Of a stretch of DNA of 64,000 nt, positions 35,890-48,143 are shown piece after piece. Every line of letters starts with the position of its first letter. Positions within the stretch are counted from its first letter, which is position 1. The notes beneath the pieces were generated by a model. It was not told the origin of the DNA. It ran no database searches and saw only the letters and a list, made by a program, of their open reading frames with translations. This DNA comes from Streptomyces sp. DT2A-34 (GTDB lineage: Bacteria; Actinomycetota; Actinomycetes; Streptomycetales; Streptomycetaceae), in contig NZ_JASTWJ010000001.1 of NCBI RefSeq assembly GCF_030499515.1, forward strand, positions 2,770,001 through 2,834,000, read 5' to 3'. Both the position numbers and the translations under genes were made by a program.

Positions 35890-36694
35890 ATGCCAGACAT
35901 CACCCCGAGGACCTCGAGTGAGGACCTCACCAAGCGGCTGACCCACGCCCGCTACCCGCGCAGCAACAGCTACGACGTCCGTTGGGTCATCGAGAACCAG
36001 ATGGGCCCGAACGCACTGTGGCTGCTGGAGTGGCTGGCCCCCGCCCTCGGCCTGGAAGCCCTGCGCCCCTGCGCCCGCGTCCTCGACCTGGGCTGCGGCC
36101 GGGCGATGACCTCGGTCTTCCTGGCCCGGGAGTTCCACGCCCAGGTCACCGCGGCCGACCTGTGGGTCAAGCCGGACGAGAACGCGCAGCGCATCTCCGA
36201 GGCCGGTTTCGCCGACCGGGTGCTGCCCTTGCACACCGAGGCGCACGACCTGCCGTTCGCGGAGGGCAGCTTCGACGCGATCGTGAGCATCGACGCGTAC
36301 CAGTACTTCGGCACGAACGACCTGTACCTGCCCACACTTGACCCGGCTGCTCAAGCCGGGCGGGCGGATCGGGGTCGTCGTACCGGCCCTGCGGGAGGAG
36401 CCGGACGGCATCGAGCCGCCGGAGCATCTCAAGCAGTGGTGGCAGCCCGACTTCTGGTGCTTCCACACCGCCGACTGGTGGCGTCGGCACTGGGCCCGCA
36501 GTGGCGCCGTCGAGGTCGAGACGGCCGACTGGCAGCCGGACGGCTGGCGGGACTGGCTGCTGTGGTGCGACGTGATCGCCGAGGAGAGCCCGGAGGAGTT
36601 CCATCGCACCATGGCCCGTGAGGTCGGTGAGATGGTGCGGGCCGACGAGGGCCGCACGCTGGGCTTCGTACGGGTCGTAGGACGCCGCCTCTGA
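35890..36694 (+). pseudogene. SAM-dependent methyltransferase, broken by a frameshift
   Basis: Codons from 35890 encode the first part of a class I methyltransferase (VLDLGCGRAMTSVFLAREFH, then FDAIVSIDAYQYFGTNDLYL). At about 36331-36338 (CCCACACTTG) the protein continues in the +1 frame: LTRLLKPGGRIGVVVPALRE to VRVVGRRL at 36694. Joining the two gives a normal protein of about 267 residues, so one extra base is present, most simply within the ACAC. This is either a real mutation or a sequence error. ATG 35890 has AAGGAG 11 bases upstream. No downstream partner; a terminator follows. Substrate unknown. Confidence 0.8.
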
Positions 36695-36701
36695 CAACGC
36701 G

Positions 36702-36739
36702 CCGAGGGGGACGCACCGGTGGCGGCGCGTCCCCCTCGG
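36702..36739. terminator. Bidirectional terminator
   Basis: A perfect 13-bp stem (36702-36714 with 36727-36739), 12-nt loop, between the convergent methyltransferase and gatB genes; 15 bases separate it from the gatB stop. Confidence 0.85.
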
Positions 36740-36754
36740 TTTGCCGAAAGAGCC

Positions 36755-38269
36755 TCAGCCCTCGCTGACGCCCAGCTTCTCCAGGATCAGCTCCTTGACG
36801 CGGGCCGCGTCGGCCTGACCCCGGGTCGCCTTCATGACCGCGCCGACCAGCGCGCCGGCCGCGGCCACCTTGCCACCGCGGATCTTGTCGGCGATGCCCG
36901 GGTTGCCGGCGATGGCCTCCTCGACGGCGGTGGTGAGGGCGCCCTCGTCGGAGACGACCTTCAGACCGCGCTTGTCGACGACCTCGTCCGGGGTGCCTTC
37001 GCCCGCGAGAACGCCCTCGATGACCTGGCGGGCCAGCTTGTCGTTCAGGTCACCCTTCGAGACCAGCTCGGTGACCCGGGCGACCTGCGCCGGGGTGATG
37101 GCCAGCTCGTCCAGCGACTTGCCCGACTCGTTGGCGCTGCGGGCGAGTTCGCCCATCCACCACTTGCGGGCGGAGGCCGCGTCGGCACCGGCGTCGATCG
37201 TGGCGACGATCGGCTCCAGGGCGCCGGCGTTGAGGATCGCCTGCATGTCGGTGGCCGAGATGCCCCACTCCGCGAGGAGCCGGGTACGACGGGCCAGCGG
37301 CAGCTCGGGAAGGGCCGCCCGGATCTCCTCGACCCACTCGCGCGAGGGGGCCACCGGCACCAGGTCCGGCTCGGGGAAGTACCGGTAGTCCTCGGCCTCT
37401 TCCTTCACACGGCCCGAGGTCGTCGACCCCGTGTCCTCGTGGAAGTGCCGGGTCTCCTGGATGATCGTCCCGCCGCTGCTCAGCACGGCCGCGTGACGCT
37501 GGATCTCGTAACGGGCCGCACGCTCCACGGACCGCAGCGAGTTGACGTTCTTCGTCTCCGAACGGGTGCCGAACTTCTCGGTGCCGTTCGGGCGCAGCGA
37601 CAGGTTCACGTCGCAGCGCATCTGCCCCATCTCCATGCGGGCTTCCGACACACCGAGCGCCTTGATGAGCTCGCGCAGCTCACGGACGTACGCCTTCGCC
37701 ACCTCGGGGGCACGCTCGCCCGCGCCCTCGATCGGCTTGGTGACGATCTCGATGAGCGGGATGCCGGCGCGGTTGTAGTCGAGGAGCGAGTGCGAGGCGC
37801 CGTGGATACGGCCCGTCGCGCCGCCCACGTGGGTCGACTTGCCGGTGTCCTCCTCCATGTGGGCGCGCTCGATCTCCACACGGAAGGTCTCGCCGTCCTC
37901 CAGCTGAACGTCCAGGTAGCCGTTGAAGGCGATCGGCTCGTCGTACTGGGAGGTCTGGAAGTTCTTCGGCATGTCCGGATAGAAGTAGTTCTTCCGGGCG
38001 AAGCGGCACCACTCGGCGATCTCGCAGTTCAGCGCGAGACCGATCTTGATCGCGGACTCGACGCCGGTCGCGTTGACGACCGGGAGCGCGCCGGGCAGGC
38101 CGAGGCAGACGGGGCAGGTCTGCGTGTTGGCGTCCTGCCCGAGAGCGGTCGAACAGCCGCAGAACATCTTGGTCTTGGTGCCGAGTTCGACATGGACCTC
38201 AAGGCCCATGACGGGGTCGTACGACGCGAGTGCGTCCTCGTACGACACCAGGTCGGTCGTGGTGGTCAC
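36755..38269 (-). CDS. gatB: Asp-tRNA(Asn)/Glu-tRNA(Gln) amidotransferase subunit B
   Basis: 504 residues. GatB phosphorylates and then amidates the mischarged aminoacyl-tRNA using ammonia channelled from GatA. Visible: [10 protein letters not shown] near the start, the Cys pairs of the zinc site (CGCSTALG and [12 protein letters not shown]), [37 protein letters not shown], and the YqeY-like tail domain. GTG at 38269 has GAGGGAAG upstream. Last gene of the gatC-gatA-orf80-gatB operon, all read leftward. Needed for Gln-tRNA in organisms without glutaminyl-tRNA synthetase. Confidence 0.98.
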   Translation of the reverse strand: MTTTTDLVSYEDALASYDPVMGLEVHVELGTKTKMFCGCSTALGQDANTQTCPVCLGLPGALPVVNATGVESAIKIGLALNCEIAEWCRFARKNYFYPDMPKNFQTSQYDEPIAFNGYLDVQLEDGETFRVEIERAHMEEDTGKSTHVGGATGRIHGASHSLLDYNRAGIPLIEIVTKPIEGAGERAPEVAKAYVRELRELIKALGVSEARMEMGQMRCDVNLSLRPNGTEKFGTRSETKNVNSLRSVERAARYEIQRHAAVLSSGGTIIQETRHFHEDTGSTTSGRVKEEAEDYRYFPEPDLVPVAPSREWVEEIRAALPELPLARRTRLLAEWGISATDMQAILNAGALEPIVATIDAGADAASARKWWMGELARSANESGKSLDELAITPAQVARVTELVSKGDLNDKLARQVIEGVLAGEGTPDEVVDKRGLKVVSDEGALTTAVEEAIAGNPGIADKIRGGKVAAAGALVGAVMKATRGQADAARVKELILEKLGVSEG

Positions 38270-38284
38270 GGTGAAACTTCCCTC

Positions 38285-38523
38285 TCAGCCCAGCAGGACG
38301 TCGTCGTCGCCCAGCCGCTTCAGCTCGCGGTAGAGGATGGCGAGGCCGGTGACGATCGCGGTGGCGGACACGGCGGCGTCGAGCAGACGCAGCGTGTCGC
38401 TCTCCACGCGGGCCTTCTTGGCCTGCTTGACGACGTTGACCGCACCGAACGCGGTGGTGGCCATGGACAGGTACAGGCCGGACTTGGACTTCTTGAAGCC
38501 CTTGGCCTTGGACATTGCCTTAC

Positions 38524-38527
<4 letters not shown>
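38285..38527 (-). CDS. Small membrane-associated protein in the gat operon (80 aa)
   Basis: 80 residues: a basic start ([20 protein letters not shown]), a middle with [10 protein letters not shown], and one hydrophobic helix ([19 protein letters not shown]) before [13 protein letters not shown]. The GTG at 38527 overlaps the gatA stop (GTGA) and has GAGGAGG ten bases upstream, so translation is coupled; the ATG at 38515 is an alternative. It sits between gatA and gatB, 15 bases from gatB, a position suggesting conservation with the amidotransferase, although no role is known to me. Confidence 0.85.
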
Positions 38528-40032
<1,505 letters not shown>

Positions 40033-40038
40033 GACTTC

Positions 40039-40335
40039 TTAGTCCTCCCCCAGGATCTGCGGCACCTTGAAACGCTGCTGCTCCTGGGCCGGGGCGCCGG
40101 AGAGCGCCTGCTCGGGGGTGAGCGAGGGACGGACCTCGTCCGCGCGCATGACGTTCGTCAGCGGAAGCGGGTGCGAGGTCGGCGGTACGTCTTGGTCGGC
40201 GACCTCGCTGACGCGGGCCACCGCGCCGATGATGTCGTCCAGCTGGCCGGCGAAGTGTTCAAGCTCTTCGGGCTTCAGCTCCAGACGCGCCAGCCGGGCG
40301 AGGTGGGCGACCTCCTCGCGCGTGATGCCAGGCAT
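40039..40335 (-). CDS. gatC: Asp-tRNA(Asn)/Glu-tRNA(Gln) amidotransferase subunit C
   Basis: 98 residues, the short belt subunit that wraps GatA and Gat[21 protein letters not shown] at the start and VPQILGED at the end, both typical. ATG at 40335 has AGAGGAT six bases upstream; the longer frame to 40488 has no similarity. First gene of the gat operon, with a TAGGAT -10 at 40376. Confidence 0.97.
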   Translation of the reverse strand: MPGITREEVAHLARLARLELKPEELEHFAGQLDDIIGAVARVSEVADQDVPPTSHPLPLTNVMRADEVRPSLTPEQALSGAPAQEQQRFKVPQILGED

Positions 40336-40375
40336 GCAGCGATCCTCTGGGGTGAGTGAGTGTGGTTTGGGGCCA

Positions 40376-40381
40376 ATCCTA
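40376..40381 (-). promoter_or_regulatory. Candidate -10 of the gat operon
   Basis: TAGGAT on the minus strand, 40 bases before the gatC ATG. It matches the Streptomyces TAGNNT -10. No clear -35. Confidence 0.45.
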
Positions 40382-40506
40382 TGGGGCGGGGGCTGGTGCC
40401 CGTGAAACGGTTTCCCCAGGGGGGCCGGACTGCAACGCGCAGGTGAGCCGTTGGCGCCCGGAACTCCTACACGCGGGGAGGTCGCCACGCCCCCCGTGCG
40501 TGAACC

Positions 40507-42741
40507 TCACTCCGCCGCAGGAAGCGCCGCCTTCGGCCGCACCCACCCCCGCGAACCCCGCGCCCGCAGCCACGCCGTCGTCTCCTCCGCCGGCATCGCC
40601 GCCGCGACCAGCCAGCCCTGTACGGCGTCGCAGCCCAGGTCCCGCAGGCGTTCCCACGTCTCGTCGTCCTCGACGCCCTCGGCGACCACGAGCAGGCCGA
40701 GCGAATGCGCCAGGTCCACCGTGCAGCGCACGATCTCCGCGTCCTCGTTGTCCACCGCCAGCCGGGCCACGAACGAGCGGTCGATCTTCAGCTCGCTCAC
40801 CGGCAGCCGTCTGAGGTGCACGAGGGACGAGTACCCGGTGCCGAAGTCGTCCAGGGACATCTTCACGCCGTGTCCGGTCAGCCCGGCGAGGGTGTCGGCG
40901 GCGCGCTGCGGGTCCTCCAGGAGGACGTGTTCCGTTATCTCCAGCTGGAGCGCTCCCGCCGGGACGCCGTGCCGGGCCAGGCGCGCGGCGACGGAGCCGG
41001 CGAATCCGGGGGTGTGGACGTCGCGCGGCGAGACGTTGACCGCGACGGGCACGTACAGGCCCTGGGAACGCCACTGCGCCACCTGTCCGAGCGCCGTCTC
41101 CAGCACGTACTCCGTCAGGTGCGGCATCAGCCCCGAGGACTCGGCGATCGCTATGAACTCGTCCGGCGGCACCTTCCCCCGCTCGGGATGCACCCAGCGC
41201 ACCAGGGCCTCCAGGCCGGCGACCTGTCCGTCGAAGCGGACCTTCGGCTGGTAGTGCAGCTCGACCTCGTGCGCGTCGAGGGCTCGGCGCAGATCCCCCA
41301 GCAGGCCCAGCCGGTCCGGCGTGTTGGAGTCCCGCTTCGACTCGTAGACCTCTACGCCCGTGCGGTCCCGCTTCGCCTGGTACATCGCCACGTCCGCGCG
41401 TCGCAGCAGCCCCTCGGCGTCGAGGGCGTGGTCGGGGAAGACGGCGACGCCGGCGCTCGCCTCCAGCACCAGGGTGAGCCCGTCGAGGTCGAGCGGGGAG
41501 CTGAGGGCGGTGACGAGGCCGCGGGCGACCCGGGTCGCGGACGTCGTGGAGTCGGCGACGGGCAGTAAGACGGCGAACTCGTCACCGCCGAGCCGCGCGG
41601 CCTCCGCTCCGCGGGGCAGGGCGAGGCGCAGCCGGTCCGCTATCTGCAACAGCAACCGGTCACCGGCGAGATGACCGAGCGTGTCGTTGACCGATCGGAA
41701 CCGGTCGAGGTCGATCAGCATCAGGGCGGATCGGGCACCGATGCGCTCGGCGTCGTCGAGCGCGGTCCAGATGCGCTCCAGCAGCCACTGCCGGTTGGGC
41801 AGTCCGGTCAGCGGATCGCGCAGCTGCTCCTCCGCCCTGGCCCGCGCGATCCACAGGGTGGAGTCGAGGGCGATGAGGGGGATGGAGAACAGCGGCAGCA
41901 GCAGGGGCTTGGCGGTGGCGACCACACAGACCAGCGGTGTGATGCCGAGCAGGGCGACAGCGACCAGACCTTGCCTGACCAGCGCGGTGCGGGCGACGGT
42001 GGGCAGGCCGCCGCGCGGGGCGTGCAGATACCAGATCAGGACCCGGGTGACCGCGAGATAGGCGGCGGCGACGAGGACCACGCCGGGGGCGGTGTAGAGC
42101 GTCCAGGTGTCGGGGTTCAAGGGGTTCTCGACGGTCGGCACCCGACCGAAGGCTGCCAGCACGAGGGCCCCGGCGGCGATGCCGAGGATGTCGACCGCGC
42201 CGTGCAGCACGCCCTGGCGCCAGCGGCCCCGGCGGGCTGTGCCGACCAGGACGACGACGGTGAGGCTGACCATGCCGGCGGGCACCCAGCCGTACAGCAT
42301 CAGCACGGCGAGGGTGAGGGCGGCGCCGGAGCCGGTGCCGCCCCACCAGCGGGCGCGGCCGAGCGCGACCAGGTGGCCGACGATGATGCCGGTCAGCACG
42401 GCCAGCGACCAGCCGACGGTGCCGGACGGAAAGAGGGCGTGGTGGCCGGTGAAGGCCCGGTAGAACCCGGCGCCGAGGACGAACCCGGCCGCCGCGACGA
42501 CCGCCGCGGGCAGCGCGGGCCAGGACAGGTGCCGTTCGTGTTCGGAGCCCGGCAGGTCGGCGGCGTGCTCGGCACCGAGCTGCACGGTGCTGCGACCCTC
42601 CGTCGCGGTGCGCTGCCCGGCGGCGCTCCCCGCGCCTGTTTCCGAGCGCGAACGCTCCGCGGTCCGCGTCGCCCACTCCCGCCACACGCCGGCCATCCGG
42701 CGCAGCGGTGAGTTCGGGGCGGCGCTCTCGGTCGGTTCCAT
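40507..42741 (-). CDS. rmdB: Membrane GGDEF-EAL protein, RmdB-like c-di-GMP phosphodiesterase
   Basis: 744 residues: about six or more membrane helices (about 75-310), then GGDEF (EAARLGGDEFAVLL) and EAL. The EAL domain has its full metal and catalytic set: EALVRW, LEITEH, SLDDFGTGYSSL, LKIDRSF and VAEGVE. The I-site before GGDEF is RGAE, not RxxD. It should therefore hydrolyse c-di-GMP; the GGDEF domain may act as a GTP or substrate sensor. Position between gatC and ligA matches what I recall of S. coelicolor RmdB, involved in aerial development. ATG 42741 has AGAGGGA close upstream. The gap to ligA is 272 bp. Confidence 0.92.
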   Translation of the reverse strand: MEPTESAAPNSPLRRMAGVWREWATRTAERSRSETGAGSAAGQRTATEGRSTVQLGAEHAADLPGSEHERHLSWPALPAAVVAAAGFVLGAGFYRAFTGHHALFPSGTVGWSLAVLTGIIVGHLVALGRARWWGGTGSGAALTLAVLMLYGWVPAGMVSLTVVVLVGTARRGRWRQGVLHGAVDILGIAAGALVLAAFGRVPTVENPLNPDTWTLYTAPGVVLVAAAYLAVTRVLIWYLHAPRGGLPTVARTALVRQGLVAVALLGITPLVCVVATAKPLLLPLFSIPLIALDSTLWIARARAEEQLRDPLTGLPNRQWLLERIWTALDDAERIGARSALMLIDLDRFRSVNDTLGHLAGDRLLLQIADRLRLALPRGAEAARLGGDEFAVLLPVADSTTSATRVARGLVTALSSPLDLDGLTLVLEASAGVAVFPDHALDAEGLLRRADVAMYQAKRDRTGVEVYESKRDSNTPDRLGLLGDLRRALDAHEVELHYQPKVRFDGQVAGLEALVRWVHPERGKVPPDEFIAIAESSGLMPHLTEYVLETALGQVAQWRSQGLYVPVAVNVSPRDVHTPGFAGSVAARLARHGVPAGALQLEITEHVLLEDPQRAADTLAGLTGHGVKMSLDDFGTGYSSLVHLRRLPVSELKIDRSFVARLAVDNEDAEIVRCTVDLAHSLGLLVVAEGVEDDETWERLRDLGCDAVQGWLVAAAMPAEETTAWLRARGSRGWVRPKAALPAAE

Positions 42742-43013
42742 TCCCGTCCCTCTCACAGCCGGCGGTGCCCACGCCACGCGGCCCGATGCCTGACAACAAC
42801 CTTGAACGGCACCGCGTTGGAAAACCCTTCCCCTCGCCCTTGAAAGCCCTCTCAGAGCAAGGGGATGCCCCAACCGCAGCTGGGCACGGCAGGCGCACCC
42901 CTCAACAGTAGGCCGCAGAAGGCTTCCTCGGGCACCGGTCGTCAACGGTTGCCCGAATGCGCCCCAGCCACCCGTATGCATCTGGTATGCGCCGATCCGA
43001 TGGCCTTCAACCG

Positions 43014-45221
<2,208 letters not shown>

Positions 45222-46223
45222 TTACTCTGGGTTGTCCGCGAGGGATCTCGCCGCCCGGACGCAGTGGGCGAGCGCCTGGCGCGCGTACTCCGGGGACGCC
45301 CCCGCGAGTCCGCACGACGGCGTGAGCGCGACCGCCTCCGCGAGAAGCCCCGGTGACAGCCCCAGCCTGCGCCACAACGTCCTGACACCCATGACGCTAC
45401 CGGCAGGGTCTGACAATGGGCCGTCCGTGCCCGGGACGACACCGGCGAAGAGCCGGGTACCCCCTTCCACCGCCTCGCCGATCGCGTCGTCATCACGCTC
45501 GGTGAGGAGCGCGAAGTCGAAGGAGATCGCCGCCGCGCCCGCCCGGCGCAGCAGGGCGAACGGGACGTCGGGTGCGCACGAGTGGACCACGACGGGGCCG
45601 TCGCCGTGAACCCCGACGACGTCCCGGAGGGTCGACTCGACGAGCTGCCGGTCCACCGCCCGGTGGGTGCGGTAGCCGCTGGCGGACTTGACCTGGCCGC
45701 GCAGTACGGCGATGAGGGAGGGCTCGTCGAGCTGGAGGACGAGTTGGGCGCCGGGGATCCGACGGCGGACCTCCTCCAGGTGCAGCCGCAGGCCCTCGGC
45801 GAGCGAGGCGGCGAGGTCGCGGCAGGCGCCGGGGTCGGAGAGGGCGGCCTCGCCGTTCCTCAGCTCCAGCGCGGCGGCCAAGGTCCAGGGCCCCACGGCC
45901 TGGACCTTCAGCTGCCCCTCGTACCCCTGGGTGAACTCCTCCAGCGCGTCGAGGTCCTCCCCCAGCCATGACCGGGCCCGCCTGGTGTCCCGCCCCGGCC
46001 GGTCCCCGATCCGCCACCCGCTGGGCTCCACGCGCGCGTACAGCTCGACCAGCATCCCGGCGGTCCGCCCGATCATGTCCGCGCCGGGGCCGCGGGCGGG
46101 CAGTTCGGCGAGGAAAGGGAAGTCCTCGAAGGACCCGGTGACGGTCTTGGCTGCCTCACGGGCGTCGCCGCCGGGCATGGAGCCGATGCCGGTGGCGGGG
46201 GCGAAGGTGGGGTTTTCGTTCAC
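45222..46223 (-). CDS. MetE-like protein (cobalamin-independent methionine synthase superfamily)
   Basis: 333 residues, only about the size of the C-terminal MetE barrel. It begins NENPTFAPATGIGSMPGGDA and has LVLQLDEPSLIAVLRGQ, VVHSCAPDVPFALL and LTPSCGLAG, the His/Cys/Glu metal-site pattern of the UROD/MetE-like fold. Without the N-terminal half it may transfer methyl from another donor than folate polyglutamate, or have another role. GTG at 46223 has TAGGCT seven bases upstream and no ribosome site, a leaderless pattern. Often annotated methionine synthase; the reaction is not proven. Confidence 0.85.
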   Translation of the reverse strand: MNENPTFAPATGIGSMPGGDAREAAKTVTGSFEDFPFLAELPARGPGADMIGRTAGMLVELYARVEPSGWRIGDRPGRDTRRARSWLGEDLDALEEFTQGYEGQLKVQAVGPWTLAAALELRNGEAALSDPGACRDLAASLAEGLRLHLEEVRRRIPGAQLVLQLDEPSLIAVLRGQVKSASGYRTHRAVDRQLVESTLRDVVGVHGDGPVVVHSCAPDVPFALLRRAGAAAISFDFALLTERDDDAIGEAVEGGTRLFAGVVPGTDGPLSDPAGSVMGVRTLWRRLGLSPGLLAEAVALTPSCGLAGASPEYARQALAHCVRAARSLADNPE

Positions 46224-46244
46224 GCGGTGAAGCCTACGTAGTGT

Positions 46245-46467
46245 TTTCGCCCCCGCCGCCCCTACCCGTCCCATCCTCAAGGGGCTCCGCCCCTTCGACC
46301 CCGGCCAGGAGGCTCCGCCCCCTGGACCCCCGCTCCTCAAACGCCGGAGGGGCTGACGTACTCAGCCCGTCCGGCGTTTGAGGACGAGGCCCGTTCAGGA
46401 GCCGAAGCGGGGGTCTGGGGGCCGCAGGCCCCCAGGGATGGGACGGGTAGGGGCGGCGGGGGCGAAA
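46245..46467. repeat. Long nested inverted-repeat element
   Basis: The outer arms (46245-46276 and 46436-46467) are perfect 32-bp complements, 159 bases apart. Inside, a 22-bp pair (46335-46356 with 46362-46383, one mismatch) around CGTAC forms the tip, and segments between the two also partly pair or make their own hairpins (GGGGCTCCGCCCC; CTGGGGGCC/GGCCCCCAG). The whole 223 bp could fold into one long hairpin. The tip sequence (CAAACGCCGG, then CCGGCGTTTG) resembles an intergenic palindrome common in Streptomyces. It separates the SDR stop from the MetE-like start; no target duplication or transposase seen. Confidence 0.85.
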
Positions 46468-46475
46468 GGCCTCTG

Positions 46476-47165
46476 TCAACGCCCCGGCCGCACCGTCAGG
46501 TCGTTGACCTCCGCGTCCCTCGGGAGGTCCAGGGCCATCAGGATCGTCGTCGCCACCGACTCGGGGTCGATCCACTTCGACGCGTCGTACTCCTTGCCCT
46601 CCTGCTGGTGGACCTTGGCCTGCATGGGGCTTGCCGTGCGGCCGGGATAGACGGTGGTGACGCGGACGCCGTTGGCGTGTTCCTCGTGGCGGAGGGAGTC
46701 CGCAAGGGCCTTGAGGCCGTGCTTCGACGCGGCGTACGCGGACCAGTCGGCGTGGGCGTTGAGGCCGGCGCCCGAGTTGACGAAGAGCACGTGGCCGCGG
46801 GCGGCGCGGAGTTGGGGGAGGAAGTGGCGGGTCAGTTCGGCCGGGGAGATCAGGTTGACGTTCAGCTGGTGGCGCCAGGACTTCGGCGTCAGGTCGCCCA
46901 CCGGACCCAGGTCCACGACCCCGGCGATGTGGAGCAGGGAGTCCACCCGGTCCGGCAGCGTCTGGTGCGAGAAGGCCCAGGACAGCTTGTCCGGGTCCGC
47001 CAGATCGCCGACCAGCGTCTTCGCGCCGGGGAATTCCGCCGCCAGCTCCTTCGCGCGGCCCGCGTCGCGCGCGTGGAGGACGAGTTCGTCCCCGCGCGCG
47101 TGCAGGCGGCGGGCGACGGCCGCGCCGATGCCGGAGCCCGCTCCGGTGATCACATGTGTAGCCAT
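46476..47165 (-). CDS. Short-chain dehydrogenase/reductase
   Basis: 229 residues. NAD(P)-binding TGAGSGIGAAVARRL at the start, NNAG-type strand replaced by LLHIAGVVDLG, the catalytic Ser in LFVNSGAGLNA and Tyr-Lys in YAASKHG. A classical SDR that reduces or oxidises a carbonyl. ATG 47165 was used; ATG 47174 is three codons upstream. Its stop lies eight bases from the inverted-repeat element, which may act as its terminator. Substrate unknown. Confidence 0.92.
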   Translation of the reverse strand: MATHVITGAGSGIGAAVARRLHARGDELVLHARDAGRAKELAAEFPGAKTLVGDLADPDKLSWAFSHQTLPDRVDSLLHIAGVVDLGPVGDLTPKSWRHQLNVNLISPAELTRHFLPQLRAARGHVLFVNSGAGLNAHADWSAYAASKHGLKALADSLRHEEHANGVRVTTVYPGRTASPMQAKVHQQEGKEYDASKWIDPESVATTILMALDLPRDAEVNDLTVRPGR

Positions 47166-47192
47166 GCCCGCCATGCTCGCATCAGCGGGAGG

Positions 47193-47732
47193 TCACTCGA
47201 TCCCCCGGCTCTCTTCCAGATAGGCCAGCGCCCCGACCGGCTCCTCCGCGAAGAACACCAGGTCGGTCAGCGGACGCGGCAGGAAGCCCTCGTCCTCCAT
47301 GCGGCGGAACTGTGCCTTCAGGCCGTCGTAGAAGCCCGCGGTGTTGAGCAGGACCACCGGCATGTCCGTGTGGCCGTGCTTCTTCAGTTCCAGGATCTCC
47401 GTGGCCTCGTCCAGGGTCCCCGTGCCCCCGACCATGATCACCACCGCGTCGGCCTTCTCCAGAAGCAGCTTCTTGCGCTCGGTGAGGTCCTTCGCGATCA
47501 CCATCTCGTCGACGCCCGGGCGGACCTTCGCGGCCAGGAACTCCACGGAGACCCCGACGAGCCGGCCGCCCGCCTCCTGCACCCCGTCGGCCACGACCTT
47601 CATCAGACCCACGTCGGAGCCGCCCCACACGAGCGTGTGCCCGCCCTTGCCCAGGAGTTTCGCGAACTCGCGCGCGGGGCGCGTGTAACGGTCGTCGAGG
47701 TCGGCGGCGGAGAGGAAGACGCAGATTCGCAT
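47193..47732 (-). CDS. LOG-family protein (TIGR00730-like nucleoside phosphoribohydrolase)
   Basis: 179 residues with the Rossmann-like LOG fold: CVFLSAADLDDRYTRPAREF at the start, LVWGGSDVGLMKVVADGV and VVIMVGGTGTLDEATEIL. The last is the PGGxGTxxE signature with Val in place of Pro; catalytic Glu is kept. LOG enzymes release cytokinin base from its riboside monophosphate or act on other nucleotides, and are often miscalled lysine decarboxylases. Divergent from the DUF427 gene, with 50 bp between. Confidence 0.88.
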   Translation of the reverse strand: MRICVFLSAADLDDRYTRPAREFAKLLGKGGHTLVWGGSDVGLMKVVADGVQEAGGRLVGVSVEFLAAKVRPGVDEMVIAKDLTERKKLLLEKADAVVIMVGGTGTLDEATEILELKKHGHTDMPVVLLNTAGFYDGLKAQFRRMEDEGFLPRPLTDLVFFAEEPVGALAYLEESRGIE

Positions 47733-47782
47733 GGAGCCACCGTATGCGGGAAGAACCCGGCGCCCGCGAGTGCTTTTCGGAT

Positions 47783-48106
47783 ATGGCTGACGGACACACG
47801 ATCACGATCGAGCAGGGCACGCGGCGGGTACGGGTCGTCCACGGCGACCAGGTCCTGGCGGAGACCGACCGGCCGCTTCTCCTGCGGGAGACGGGCTGTC
47901 CGGTGCGCTACTACATCCCGGCCGAGGACGTACGGCTGGACCTGCTCACGCCCTCCGACACGCACACCTACTGCCCGTTCAAGGGAACGGCCTCCTACTG
48001 GTCGCTGCCGGACGCGGCGGACCTCGTCTGGACGTACCCGGACCCGAAGCCGGACGTGGCCGAGATCAAGGACCACCTCTGCTTCTACGAAGTCGAAGTG
48101 TCGTAA
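47783..48106 (+). CDS. DUF427 domain protein
   Basis: 107 residues, with the DUF427 beta-fold motifs: GTRRVRVVHGDQVLAETDRP, YYIPAEDVRLDLL, THTYCPFKGTASYWSL and FYEVEVS. Family proteins are small and cytoplasmic with unknown function. ATG 47783 was used because similarity begins there; no ribosome site is obvious, and an ATG at 47744 is in frame. Usually solitary; nothing in the neighbourhood suggests a pathway. Confidence 0.9.
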   Translation: MADGHTITIEQGTRRVRVVHGDQVLAETDRPLLLRETGCPVRYYIPAEDVRLDLLTPSDTHTYCPFKGTASYWSLPDAADLVWTYPDPKPDVAEIKDHLCFYEVEVS

Positions 48107-48119
48107 GCGATTAGTCCCG

Positions 48120-48131
48120 TGCCGTACGGCA
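48120..48131. promoter_or_regulatory. Palindrome upstream of the hydrolase gene
   Basis: TGCCGTACGGCA, a perfect 12-bp palindrome, ends 12 bases before the ATG at 48144, where a repressor would block transcription. Function unproven. Confidence 0.3.
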
Positions 48132-48143
48132 ATCTGCACAGGC

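Noticed and set aside
46241..46471. Target-site duplication around the inverted-repeat element
   Set aside because: The flanks (GTGT on the left, GGCC on the right) do not match, so insertion by transposition cannot be claimed from this copy.
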